Of a stretch of DNA of 64,000 nt, positions 34,471 to 62,300 are shown piece after piece. The first letter of the stretch is position 1. Every line of letters starts with the position of its first letter. The notes beneath the pieces were generated by a model that was given only the letters and a program-made list of their open reading frames with translations, did not search any database and was not told the DNA's origin. The position numbers were made by a program, and so were the translations under genes. Source of the stretch: Phaeosaccion multiseriatum. Its lineage: Eukaryota; Ochrophyta, other classes. The DNA lies in assembly GCA_965112735.1 (NCBI GenBank), contig OZ218959.1, positions 1 to 64,000 of the forward strand. Reading direction: 5' to 3'.

Positions 34471-34826
34471 GATGTGGAAAGTCGATTCGTAAGTCAATGG
34501 CCCAGGCCCAGGCAGATACGGTGAGAACGGGTGGCGTGGCTCTCACTATCCTATGTGCGTAGGTGGTCGTTTGGGACTAGCATGCGATAAGTTAGTAGAG
34601 GCAAGGCTGGCTGCTAGGCTGGCTTTGGGGTTGTAAAGAGTCACGTTGCTCTCCACCTAGGATAGGAGTAGCCGCATGGACAAGGTAATAGCAACCCCAA
34701 AGCCAGCCTGGCAGCCTGCCTTGTCTCTATTAGCTTTATCCGTGGGCCATCCTAAACGAGCGACCAACCTGCTGGGAGGTGAGTGAGAAACGGGCCACGC
34801 ACCGTTTCTCACCGTATTTGCCTGGG
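34471..34826. repeat. long-TIR foldback element (MITE-like), copy 3
   Basis: The left arm (34471-34633) and right arm (34692-34826) are long imperfect inverted repeats around a ~58-bp loop; for example GGCTTTGGGGTTG pairs with CAACCCCAAAGCC. The left tip GATGTGGAAAGTC matches copies 1 and 2; the right tip is replaced by a C-tract (34838-34858) of the kind found in the foldback cluster. It lies between two convergent genes. Confidence 0.7.
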
Positions 34827-34920
34827 CTAAGTCGAACCCCCCCCCCCCCCCCGCCCCCCTATTTTCGGCGAAACTGATATTGATATAGAATGTGCCTGCT
34901 TTACCATTGTACTGGCTACC

Positions 34921-36955
34921 CTACCACATGACGTTTCCAAAAATGCTTCTGTAGATGAGGCTCTTGGTGGTGGGCACCTCGTTCATGAGAGAGAGCAACT
35001 TGCTTGCCAGAGATACTGTGCACCTGCGCCGCGCCCCCCCCCCGGGGCTTTCTCTGTCTCTGTCCGCCTCGTCGCCCTGTCCATGTGGGCCCTGCAGCTG
35101 CACCTCTCTTGGCCCGACGCTTTCCACCATCTGCAGCGGGTCTGTTGGCATGTTATGGGCAGGGTTGAGTTGGTTCGCTTCGCATCTTACGAGTATGCGG
35201 CTGGCACGGGTGCGCCAGGCAAGGCAGGCAGGCAGTTAGGGCGTGATCAAGGTAGAGACTCACTCACCTTCTACAAACGCTTGCTCGAAAGGCGGCTGCC
35301 CACTACGTCTGAGAACGAGAAGGGCACGACGTTCGGCGTCAGGCAGGCAGAGGCAGAGGCAGCAACATGACAAGAGGGTCCCCAGCACGGGGCGAAGCAA
35401 AGCAACCTCTCTGTCATCCTCTCTGTACCTGCGCAGCTCTTGGGTGTACGCCACGCTCCCAGGCGCCTTTGGGGGGCGATGGAAGGTGACGAGCTTCAGC
35501 ACCACGAGGTAGAGATCGTCGCCCGTGGAGAGAAGCCCCCCTGTGTGACTGCACTGAGTCAGCCCCCTCTCCGGCTGCTTGTCTAAGCGCTGCAGTCGGC
35601 TAATGACGTTGGAAAGCCCCGCCCGACCGTGCGTGAGCAGCGCCGCCATGCACAGCGCACACACCTTAAGCTCCCTGGAGGAGGCCCCGCTGAACACCGT
35701 CTCGAGCGGGAGGGGGGGCAGCAGGGCCTTCTACATGCCCGGGGAGGCCATCGAGGCGCTCAAGGAGAAGGCCAGAAAGGGGGCCGGAGAAGGAGTGGGA
35801 GGGGACAGGATGTCCAGGAGCTGCCGGCAGCGCGCGCTCACCACGGCCTTGCAGGAGCCGATGACGACCGTCTCCTCCACCTCAAAGCTCTCCGACAGGA
35901 ACAACGGCATGGGCAGCCCCAGACGAGTGCTCAGGCACACGACCTGATCCATCGGTGGACAGCACACACACACACACGGGGTAGGGTATTGAGTAAGTAC
36001 TGAATGCAAAACAGCATACGACAGACGAACACGAGACTGACTCACATTCCAAAAGAGGTGCCTACGGTAGCGGCGTACACACTCCATGGTGAGCACTTGC
36101 TCCCCGTGTGTGGCCACGAGCCTCTCGAGCTGATGGCGCAGCACCATGGGGCTGAGGTACGCGGCCCTGCCCTCCACAGAGTCCGCCAAGTGACCGCTGA
36201 TGGACCCTTTGCGGTTTTCAGCCTCCGCGGTGCAAATGCTGCCGCTCCTCCCCTCCTCCACCACAAAGCCTTCCGCACCGTCCCCCAGGAGCAAAGCAGC
36301 CGCCGTCGATGGAGATGCCAAGTCGAGGCGGTCTCCTCCCTCCCCTCCCTCCTCCAGCATCACCAGCACAGAGGCGGTGGATACAAGCTTCCGGAAAACT
36401 CAGCAATTCCAAAGTTGGGGCACAGCCTCTTGGCGGGCGATGCAGCAAGGTATGAATGACTCTCAACGCGACGACAGGCGGAGTATGGAGGGCGCGTGAG
36501 TGACAACTGCCTGCAACTTGCCTACGTTGTCCGGGTCGAGGCGGAGACTCTCCTCGAACATGGCGTCTGCGGAGGGGCTGTGGACATTGTCCTCCAGGGA
36601 CACGACGTTGGCCGCCAGGGTTGATGCGAGGGAGGGGAGAGACAGCACCTGGAGCTGGTCAAGCGCGGTCTGCAGCAGCCACAGACGCTGGGACGTGTCG
36701 CCCACGCCAGACAGGAGGCTAAGAAGGGAGAGCCGCGCCCGGGGAGGGTCTGGGCTGAGCAGGAGGGCTGAGAGGAAGATGCAAGAAAGAGAGCGCACAG
36801 TGCAACGCATTACGAGGGGTAACTTAAGTGGGGAGAAAGAAAAGGGAGAGGAAGGACTCCACCTAATGCCCGCATTAAACCCCTCCTAAGACACCCCCTA
36901 GACTCTGTCTGTCTAAGATGGCAGAACAGGACCCACCTCTGCCCATGAGCTCCAT
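34921..36955 (-). CDS. hypothetical protein, seven exons, 422 aa
   Basis: Exons on the minus strand: 36955-36937, 36767-36526, 36387-36046, 35943-35842, 35730-35429, 35308-35268, 35141-34921. All introns are GT-AG and phases sum to 1,269 nt with a single stop at 34921. The protein starts MELMGRALLLSPDPP and is Leu-rich and mostly helical in character. Residues 140-200 (YLSPMVLRHQLERL...HLFWNVV) faintly recall the FWN..W region of DENN-type Rab exchange factors, too weak to claim. An apparent in-frame TAG near 35731 falls inside an intron with donor GTGAGC and acceptor ATGTAG. It diverges from the FtsH gene across a 390-bp interval holding a 92-bp palindrome. Upstream exons cannot be excluded. 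Confidence 0.6.
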
Positions 36956-37150
36956 CGCGTGAGGAAAGAGGAAAAAAATAATATGATGTTTCCCGAGGGG
37001 GGTTCCCAAGGAGATACCAGAGGGTCGTACCCTGTTGAAAAAAGCACGTGAAAACTGGTGGGATAAACAAAGGGACAGTATTTAGGGACGAACGTGTCGG
37101 TAGCGCCAACCCCCCGGTGCGAAGGTGTAGGGCTCAAGGAACCCACCTTT

Positions 37151-37242
37151 TGTTACGATATAAGGCATCTCAATATGCCTTCAGTATTATCCAAACGTTT
37201 GGATAATACTGAAGGCATATTGGGATGCCTTATATCGTAACA
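37151..37242. repeat. 92-bp near-perfect palindrome between divergent genes
   Basis: Two 46-bp arms centred at 37196/37197 (core CCAAACGTTTGG) with one mismatch, T37170 against G37223, which would be a wobble pair in RNA. It begins TGTTACGATATAAGG and ends in the reverse complement. Shares the TGTTA...TAACA ends and ~90-bp size of the transposon-nest palindromes but not their sequence. No target duplication is evident. Confidence 0.9.
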
Positions 37243-37344
37243 CATCTCCTCCCTCCCGTGAGAAACTCCGCGTGTTCGACGTCCGGAAGAAACTCACAGA
37301 TGGGCGGAGTGATTCCCGATTCTTCTCTTGTCCCTTCGGCTCAC

Positions 37345-44537
<7,193 letters not shown>

Positions 44538-44676
44538 CGGAGAGCGTCCCTCTGTGGGGTATATATGTAGGCGTTGGTGGTCCGACCCGCCCTTTAGTGC
44601 ACTCACTTTCATTTAGTAATGTACATTCTACTGAGGCCATGCCCCGTATGACTGACTATGTATTTGTCGTTGCGCT

Positions 44677-52981
<8,305 letters not shown>

Positions 52982-53174
52982 CCTCACAGCTGGGTTTCGG
53001 AACGTTTCATAGCGGACCACCAACGCCCTCGAGAAGCACCGGGGTCCCACATCGGACCGATGAGAAATCAAGGGATGAGGAGGAGGTCAGGTTGTCAAAC
53101 CTCCGTGCTGGCGACTTAGTCCACAACTAAGTCCCGTTTCCAGCACAGGCAGGAGGCGTTGATTTCTGACCGCC

Positions 53175-54220
53175 ATGCCCTCACAGGAGGAGATTGGAGG
53201 AAGGAGGAGAAGGAGTAGGAATTCAATGTCCAAGCCATCCCAGGAGGGAGTCAGGGAGGGGGTGGGAGGGAGGAGGAGAACGAGAGATGAAGGAGAGTCA
53301 GTGAAAGCAGTAACCGGAGTAGCCGCAGCTGCAGAGCAGGCTCCCCCTTCTACCTTCCTCCCTAGTCCCGGCGGCATGGACGAGGCAAAGAGGCGGAGGA
53401 CGCGGAGCATAGGAGGAGGGTTAAAGGAGGGGAATGACAGGGGGGAAGGAGGAGGTGAAGGCAGTGACGAGGACTTCAAGGGGACGAGGTTACGAGAGGC
53501 CGGTGCGGCTGGAGCAGCGGCAGGGGACAACGACGGCGACAGCACAGCAGCGGGAAGCGTCGCCACCGACAGAAGCAGCGCTTCGACCTCTAGTCAGTCG
53601 AAAAAAAAGGCCCCCGTCACCTCCGTCACCACCACCCCCGCGATGGTGACGGACGAAGCGGCCCTGGAGGCCTTCCTGAATGAGGCGCAGCAAATGGACG
53701 GCAACGACGCCCTCCTGAGGCAGAGGGCCTACGCACACTTCGGGGCGGCGGACGTAACGGGAGACTCGGGGCTGGCGGCGTGGGAGGTGGAGCGCTACAT
53801 GGCCTGGGCCTTCGGGGAGAGGGGAATGTCGTACTTCACCGCCACGCTGCCGGAAGGTCAGGAGTGCCGCCTCCCCTTTCCCACCCTTATCCTAGCAGTG
53901 CCTACCCTGCCCTACCCTGCCCTACCCTGACCTTCACGCGTGGCCACGTGGCCACAGCCAGTAGCAAGTCCAAGTCCTCACCCACTCCCCACCCTACCCC
54001 CTGTATGCCTCCATCCAGTGCACTGCGGCGTGCATTGGGCCGTGAACGAGCGCAACGAGGTTACCGTGTCGGGGTGGGAGAGAGGCTCTGTGGCGGAGGA
54101 GCACCCCCACGTGATGCAGGGCCTCGTGTGCAACAAGATACAGGGCTTCGAGCTGGGGGGGGGGGCGGGTGGCAAGCATCGCGTGAGTGCGTGCGTGCGT
54201 GGGTGGGTGGGTGGATGGAT

Positions 54221-54297
<77 letters not shown>

Positions 54298-57200
54298 TGT
54301 GTGTGAATGCATGGATGGGTGGGTAGGTGGGGCTCTCCTCTCGGGAGTCCCTTCGGATGAGCATGTCTTACCCTTTGCACGTGCCTCTGCCCTTTGTGTC
54401 CTGACACCCCCTCCCTCCTGTATCGTCCTTTTCAGGAGAGGAGCATTGAAGAGATGAGCGCCAAGGAGCGGGCGGACGCCGCCCTCGAGGAGGTCATGGG
54501 CAGAGGGGCAGAGGGGAGAGGGGGGGGGGAAGCGAGGGTAGGAAGTCTGTTCTGTGCTCTGCTTTGTATCACCAACTTGTCTACTCTGCTCTGTATCACC
54601 GACTGCTCTACGCTACTCTGCTATGCTCTCGTTTGTCCGGATCGACTCATCGCTCCCTCCCTCCCACCGTCTCTCCTCCATCTTTCTCTCCCTCCCTGTA
54701 TCACCAACAGGTGGAGATCATCATGGAGGAGGTGGAGAGCAGCGGAGCGCCCCGCCTGAGCCTGACCTTCGCCATGCCTGAGGTGTTCGTGACGGACATC
54801 ACATGCTGGCTTGATCTTGAGGTGAGGCGAGGAGAGCAAAGGGCAGAGAGTAGATGGCACTTCACAGGGAGGCAAGAGAGCCGCAGATGGCAGCAGATGG
54901 CAGTAGATGGCAGTACCTCCAGTATCCTCATCTTGCTCTCTTCTGCCTCTAACCGACCGGCGCCCCTGTCCCCATGCCCTTAGATCGACTACATCAACGC
55001 CAAGCCCTCCGTGCAAATCCCACCCGGCCTGTACCACACCCGAGCGGACTTGGCCGCGGCCGTGCAGAAGGCAGGGAGGAGGCAGCACCCGGACGTACTG
55101 GAGGACCTCACAGGTCCGTGCTAGCTGTGCCATGTGGTGATACGGTGGTCAAACCGTCAGTGGTGCTGTGATCTGTGATAAGTGGTGCTGTACACGGTGG
55201 TGGTACGGCATTGGGGCTGTGACAAGTGGTGAGGGATGCGATGGGCCCCTCACTGCGGTCTCTTGGCAACACTGAGTCTGGCTCTATCACCCACCAACTG
55301 CCCCTCCTCTATGCCCCTCCCCTGCCACACTGGCTGTATCATCAACTGCAACAGTGCGGGCGGACGACACCAAGAGCGCATACATGGTGTCAGTGGGAGG
55401 CCTGCCCTTCCGCATCCTGTGGGCCTCGGGGCAGCACCACCTGCAGAGCTGCTGGCAGGTGAGGCGCTTAGAGCTAGCCTGACTCGATACTCCGCTCCTG
55501 TCCCGACACATACTTGCACTGCACTCTGCTCCTGACACTCCGACACCCGACACTAGGTACTGAACCTCAACGGCAACTGTCTGCACGACACGCGCGAGAC
55601 GGAGCTGCACATCGCACCCCGGTGGGGCAGGGGCCTTGTCAAGGAGGGCCGCAGAGAGGGCTTCTCGGGCAAGCTCAGCCTCAGGGAGGGGACGCTGCTC
55701 AAAGTGGCCAACGACTTTATTGCCAGTGAGTGTGAGTGGGGCGCTCTTCCCTTCCCTCTTTTTCTCGTCATGAGCCGCGACGACTGACTCCCCCCCTCTC
55801 CCCCCCCCTCCCCCCCCCTCCACCCCCTCTTCCGTCCCTCTCTGTGCAGAGAGCTCCCCCCATGAGAAGCGCCCTTTGGACTTTGAAGCCTTCCTCGCCC
55901 TTTACAGGTACTGTACAGACGTCGAAGTCTCTGTGTCCGTGTCGGTCACTCACAGATTTCACTGACTGGGCGTGTGCAGGGACTACTTTAAGGATGAGAA
56001 GGCGCTGAAGAGAGGCCAGGAGCTGCTTGTGGAGAAGTACATGGGTGAGTGAGTCCGTGAGGAGCCTTCCTTCAGGGAAGAGTGAGGAAAAGTCCGGGGA
56101 GGAGCAATTGTGACGTGCCTCAGAGGGGGGGGCGAAGAGCTGGTGTCAGGTGTCAGGTGTCAGGTGTCAGGTGTCAGGTGTCAGGCTCCCCATATGGAAC
56201 CAGCATTGGCGTTTGACTTTCATGTGGCCACGCTCAAGGCTCAAGGGGCTCCCTCACACTCAAGGCTCAAGGGGCTCCCTCACACTCACACACTCAAGGC
56301 TCTCCCTCCTCTTGCGTGCCTTCTCCTGACCTACGTGACCCTCACGCGACCCTCACGCGACCCTCACGCGGCTTACGTGCTCCTTACGTAATGCTGCACA
56401 CCAAGGGTCGGAGGCTCGAGAGACGTACAAGGCGGAGAAGGAGGCGGCGCTGCGGGCGAGCAACAGAAGGCACCATATGCTCAAACACAGGGGCAGGGAG
56501 AAGGAACGCAGAAAGTCCCAGGCAAGAGGGCAACGGATGGCAGTGGATGGTTACAGAGAGGCATAGGGGGGGTGGCAGTGGATGGTTACAGAGAGGCATA
56601 TGGGGGGTGGCAGTGGATGGTTACACAGAGGCATATGGGGGATGGCAGTGGATGGTTACAGAGAGGCATATGGGGGATGGCAGTGGGTGGATACAGAGAG
56701 GCATACAGGGGATGGCAGTGGATGGATACAAAGAGGCATATGGGGGATGGCAGTGGATGGTGACAGAGAGGCATACAGGGGATGGCAGTGGATGGTTACA
56801 GAGAGGCATGTAGAGGATGGCAGTGGATGGGGGGGGGGGCTTCTTGAGGTGCTCTGTCTATGTGGGAGAGGCCTATCGCGATGCCCTCCCCCACTGCCAT
56901 TTGTTGCCATCCCCGTCGCTGTGCTGAGCGGTGCTGCGCCCTCTCTCTCTCTGTCTTATCTCTACTCTCTCAGGTGCAGACCAATGTCACCAAGGGCGAG
57001 TACTTGCGCGACGCCGGTACCACCAACTTGCTCATCCGCTCCAAGCCCAGAAAGGACTCCTTCATCACCAAGGACATCACCAAGGACGACGCGGGGCGCC
57101 TCATGGGGCAAAAGGAGGAAGAAGCTTCCTCTGTCGCGACGGCTACGAGTTCCACCACCGCAAGGAAGAAGTTCGCACGTCGGATCTCCACGGAGGAGGA

Positions 57201-57931
57201 GGAGCATTCGGGGCAGCGCCGGCGGAGGGCGGAGCTGGAGGCGGGGAGGTGAGTCACTATGTGACCAAGGAAGGAAGGACGGAAGGAAGGCATCATCACC
57301 AGCCCCAAGCAGTGCAGTGCAGTGCAGTGCAGTGCAGTGCAGTGCTGAGCTGTGCGGCTGCCTCGCTGCCCATCCTTCTTCCTCTCTCCCTGCCACCACC
57401 CTCAGGGAGCGCAACAAGGCCATCAAGCGCGCTCAGCAGCTCAGGCAGCGCGAGAGGGAGCAAGCCCTCAAGGACGCTCAGAGGGTCTTCAACTTGCACG
57501 ACAAGCAAGTACACACACTTGGGGGAAGCGAAGATGCGATGCCCACACACACCCACACACACACACGCAGCCACAAACACACACGCACACAATGGCAAAC
57601 AAAGGAAGGGGCAAACACTCGCTCGTCGTTCTGCTGTGTGTGCCCATCCCGTGACTGCGTGTGTGCACCTCTGCCCTGACACCTGCCCTGACACCTGTCC
57701 GTGTGTTCTGACTGTGGTATGACTGTGGTATGACTATGGCCTTACCTTTACGTTGTGTGTGCCTTACGTGCGCACTTACGTAGGCTGGAGGAGACAGAGG
57801 ACCTGGTGCGAAGGAGGGCGGAGCGTGCCTTACTCGGGCTTGACAGCGTCGCCAACAAGGAGGACGTAAGTCAATGAATCACCCACTCAATGAATCAGTC
57901 GGGAAGGGAGTCAGTCAGTGAATACGCCCCT

Positions 57932-57966
<35 letters not shown>

Positions 57967-59321
57967 AGGTGCTGCACCCCCCAGTGGAGAATTCGCACCC
58001 CGCCTTCCTCAATTACTTCGCAGTGCGGCAGCCCCGGGGGGCGACGGAGTGGGACCCGAGCGTCATCAGCCCCGTCTTCTTCGGCATCTCCTCCAAAGTA
58101 AGGAAGGAAGGACGCAGTGTGGAAGGACGCAAGTGCCTTAGTGGCAAGGAGCGCGGACTTGTCATTGCTCCCTCTTTTCCTGTCTCTTTTACAATCCATG
58201 GCCCCCCTACGCCATCTGTGACTCCCACCCCCACCCCCTCAGGCCCTCCCCAAGCACGGCAGCCTGTCCGGAATAGAGACCCTCGGTGCGTTGGCTGCCA
58301 TCGCCAAGATCCAAGAGGGCAGGCGCTGGGCAGACGACCCGAGCAGCAGGGGGGGGCTGCCAATGGGAGAGGCCCTGGCCCAAGCAGTGCTGTCCGGGGC
58401 GGGCACCCCCGGGGGGGGGAGCGGAGCCCAGGGGGGAGCGGGAGCGGCACAAGTGTCGGCCCCCCTGCGCAGCAAACTGGCACTGGAACTGAATGCGAAC
58501 AAGACGCGGAGGGCGCGGCGCTCGGTGGCGGTGGTGGAGGGAGTGCTGGAGGGGATGGGGGGGGAGGGAGGGGAGGGAGCCTCTCGCTCTCACGCAGTGT
58601 GCTTCAGGGGGTGGAGAGTGTTCCCCAAGGCACCCGCCAACACGGGAATCGTCCGGCAGACCAACGTGAGTGTACCCAAGAAGTAGCAAGCAAGTGCGTG
58701 AGTGCACACAGGAAGTAGCAAGCAGGCGTGTGAGCGCTCTTGCTGTGCCTGCCTGCCTGTCTGCGATATGCCTTTACGCCTATACGCCTAGCTGAGGTCT
58801 GCATGCCTATATGCCTATCTGTATGCATATCCGCATGCCTGTATGCCTTTATGCCGATTCGTACGCCTATCCGTATGCCTCGCTATCAACATCCCTGCCT
58901 GCCCATATGCCTGTCTGCCTACCCACTCACCGCCCATCCGCTACCATCCCCTTCCCAGAACAAGCTCGGGGCCGCCTACGACCGAGGAGAGCTGTGCCAC
59001 CCGTCGTGCTTCAGCCTCATGTTGCTGCCCACCTCCTCCGACGACGCGCAAGTCGCCTCTCCCGTCTTCATGGGCTACCAATACCTCAGGTCAGTAGCAA
59101 TGGCAGAACCAAGGGCACGCTGTCACGGTTAATTCCCCTTTCTGTCTCTGCCTCTGTCACTGTCTCGCTGCCGCTCCCCTGGTGTCCCTTTCTCTGCCGT
59201 CTCGATGCCACTCTCCCCCTCTTGGTCCCTCTCTCTCTCTCGCTCGCGCTCTCTTTTTCACTCTTGCCCACTTCGTCTTCGCTCTCGCCCTCACACGCCG
59301 CCCCCCCCGCTCCACCAGTCT

Positions 59322-59364
<43 letters not shown>

Positions 59365-62300
59365 AGTCAGTCAGTCAGTCAGTCAGTCAGTCAGTCAGTC
59401 AGTCAGTCAGTCCTATCCCTTAGGGTTAGGAACTGTACTGCACTCACAATCAACCCCACCCCCCTCCACTCACTCCTGTATCACCAACTTCCCCCCTTTG
59501 GTGCCACCCCTCTCACAGGGCGCCTGTGGGGTCTGAGGCGGAAGACTTCGACAGCACTTTGACAAGAAGGTCCGATTTCGTCAAGCTCGCAGGCCCCGGG
59601 GGGGGGGCAGGCGAGTGCGCCCTGTGTGTAGTGCGGAAGCCGGGGTGTCCCCTGTGTTGGGAAATGCCAGACGGGTGGAGGTAAGGAGAGATGGAGAGCA
59701 GGGGGATGGTAGTGAATGGCAGTACGCGGCAGCGGAAGAAGATGATGTCATTTGCTCTTTTCCCTCCGTCCCCGTCCTTCCCTTGCTGCCGTCTGTGGCC
59801 ATGTGCTGCCATCACCGCACCGCTGCCATCACAAATGGCAGAGCGGAGGACTTCGCGTACGAGGGAACCCTCGCACGGCAGAAGCGTCTCGAGGAGGAGC
59901 ACCGCCAGGACGTGCAGCAGGCAGCGGAGAGGAGGAGGGAGGACCTCAGGCAGCGCCTGGGATACGACCCGGAGGGGGAGGGGGGCGGCAGCGAGAGCAG
60001 CGGAGTAGGGGCAGCAGGTGCAGCAAGGGGAGCCCGCCTCTTGCCGGAGGAGGATGAGGAAGAGGGTGAAGGAGGAGGAGGAGGAGGAGGAGGAGGAGGA
60101 GGAGGAGGGGTCAAGAGCAAGAGACGCAAGCAGAAGAGGAAAGGGGGCCGTCAGCTCGTAAAGCCGCGCCTGCACACCGACCTGAGCACTCCCCTGGCGC
60201 TGCGCCTGTACAGAAGCCTCACGGGGCACTTCACTCGGGTGCTCGTCAAGACCGTGCCCTGCGGGGGGGTGTGCAGGTGTGTGGGGTATGGGGTATGGGG
60301 TATGTGTATGTATGCCCTGACGCTACCACTGTCTCCCCCGTCGCGCCGATAACGAACGCCCCCTCTGATGCACCGCAACTGTCGGCTGTGTATCGCCAAC
60401 CGTTGTATCACCAACTGCTGTGGCAGAGTGGTGGTGAACTCGAGCGATCCCGTGTCGCACCTCTTCGCGCTGTTCTGCGCCAACACCTCCGATGGCATCA
60501 AGCAGGACAATCACATGGTCATGCCCACGGCCAACGGCATGTTCGCCCTCGACAATGAGGAGCAGGAGGAGACGGACACACGCCTAGGGGTGCACACAGG
60601 TCGGCGGAAGGAGGGAGGGAGGGAGAGGGACGGACGGAGAGGGACGGACGGAGAGAAGGAGAGACATACAGACACAAGAAAGAGAAGGGATGGAGGGAGA
60701 GGGGGAGAAAATGCACCAAGAGAGAGAGACACGGTGGACTTGTTGTGTCCTGTGCCCACCGCGACGCTCTCCTGCCCTTGCTTCCTCTTGTCCCGACACG
60801 CACTGCAGGAGACGTCCCTCTGTCCCGCTACCGCCTCGACTCCAACGGCGGGGCCATCGCTCTCCTGCATACCACCATGGCCAGCAAGTAAGTCAGTGAC
60901 TCACTAAGTCAATGAGTGAGCAAGTCAGTGGCTCAGTAAGTCAGTGACTCAGTAAGTCAATGAGGGAGTGACGGAGTCAGGTCACGACCTTGAGCTTAGA
61001 AAGTGCTGATGGAGTTGATGGTGCAGCCCTGCCCTCGCCTTCATCGCAGATCCTCCCATCCACTGCCATCCCCCTTCAGACTGCGCACACACGCCAACCT
61101 CGTGGCCTTCCTGGAGAAGGAGCTCACCGACGTCAAGAGCGAGGGGGGTGTCAGGACCGGCCTCACAGCTGGCGTAGCGAGCAGCATGACGAGTGACAGC
61201 GGCTTGACCATAAGCAACAACCCCATGCACCAGCTGCTCCACCACCTCGACGGCTGCCCCCCTGTCCCAAGCAAGGACCCCGTGCAGAGGGCCCTCGTGT
61301 CGCTGCTGGAAGTGCGCATCGCCAAGCAGGTAAGTAAGCCAATGAATGCAAGGCGAGCGGTGGGTACCTGCGTGGGGTTTGAGGGCTCTCTTGCTGCGGT
61401 AGGGGCGCCAGTCCCGCAGCCGAAGGGTCCCCTCCCCAAGGGGGTCCCCTCCCCAAGGGGGTCCCCTCCCCAAGGGTCCGTCCCAAGCGAGGAGTGAAGG
61501 AGTGAGCCTTAGACCTTGGCAGCGCCCCTGAGCTGATGAGCTGAGCTGGCAGAGTCTCTTTGCATCTCTGTCACTGTTTGTTGTCCTACCGTGGAGGTTC
61601 CTTTAACCCACGGAATGCAATTCCCTGCCTGCCCTTGACCCATGCACTGCTCCAGAACGAAACTGCCGCCGCGGACATGCGCCTTGAGGCCTCTCGGCAT
61701 GACGCACACTTGCTGCGCACTGAGAAGGTTCGTCACGTGTGTGTGTGTGTGTGTGTGTGCCTGTGTGTGCGTGTGTGTTCGTATGTGTGCGTCAGTTGAC
61801 TCTTTCGCTTCGGTCCCTGCCTCTCACTCCTTGTGTCACCGCACACACACACATACGTTCCAATGGCTCCGCACCACTTACAACTGACCACCCCTGCCCC
61901 TCCCGCCGGTACCACCAACTGTTGCACTTCGCTCAGCTGCGCAAGGCCGCGGCCCTGTCCATGGCCAAGACGGACTCCATGCGCGTGGGCACGCGTCTCT
62001 GGCAGGAGCACCAGCGGTGGAAGAAGGCCTTGGAGGCGCAGACGGAGCGGGACAGGGAGGTCCGCGAGCAGTTGGCGGCACAGCAGGAGGAGGGCAGCCT
62101 CAGTTCCAACTTGTCCTCTCATCTCGGGAAGGACCCCCTCGGGGACAAGCTGCGCCTGGGTCTGGGGTTCAGGGGCCCCCTGAGTCCCGAAGAGAGCGCA
62201 CACGCGGGCCTCGAGGAGAAGACACGAGTTGGGACATGGGAGGAATGGCTCGAGGGGAGCCCTCTGCTGCTCCAGGGGGGGTCAGGGCAGGGAAGGGGGG

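Noticed and set aside
35728-35736. In-frame TAG suggesting a pseudogene or recoded stop in the 34.9-37 kb gene
   Set aside because: It falls in a 111-bp intron with donor GTGAGC and acceptor ATGTAG; removal keeps phase.
52982-53071. Start of the large minus-strand gene at 53071
   Set aside because: That position is TTG; the first ATG in frame after the upstream TGA is at 52981.
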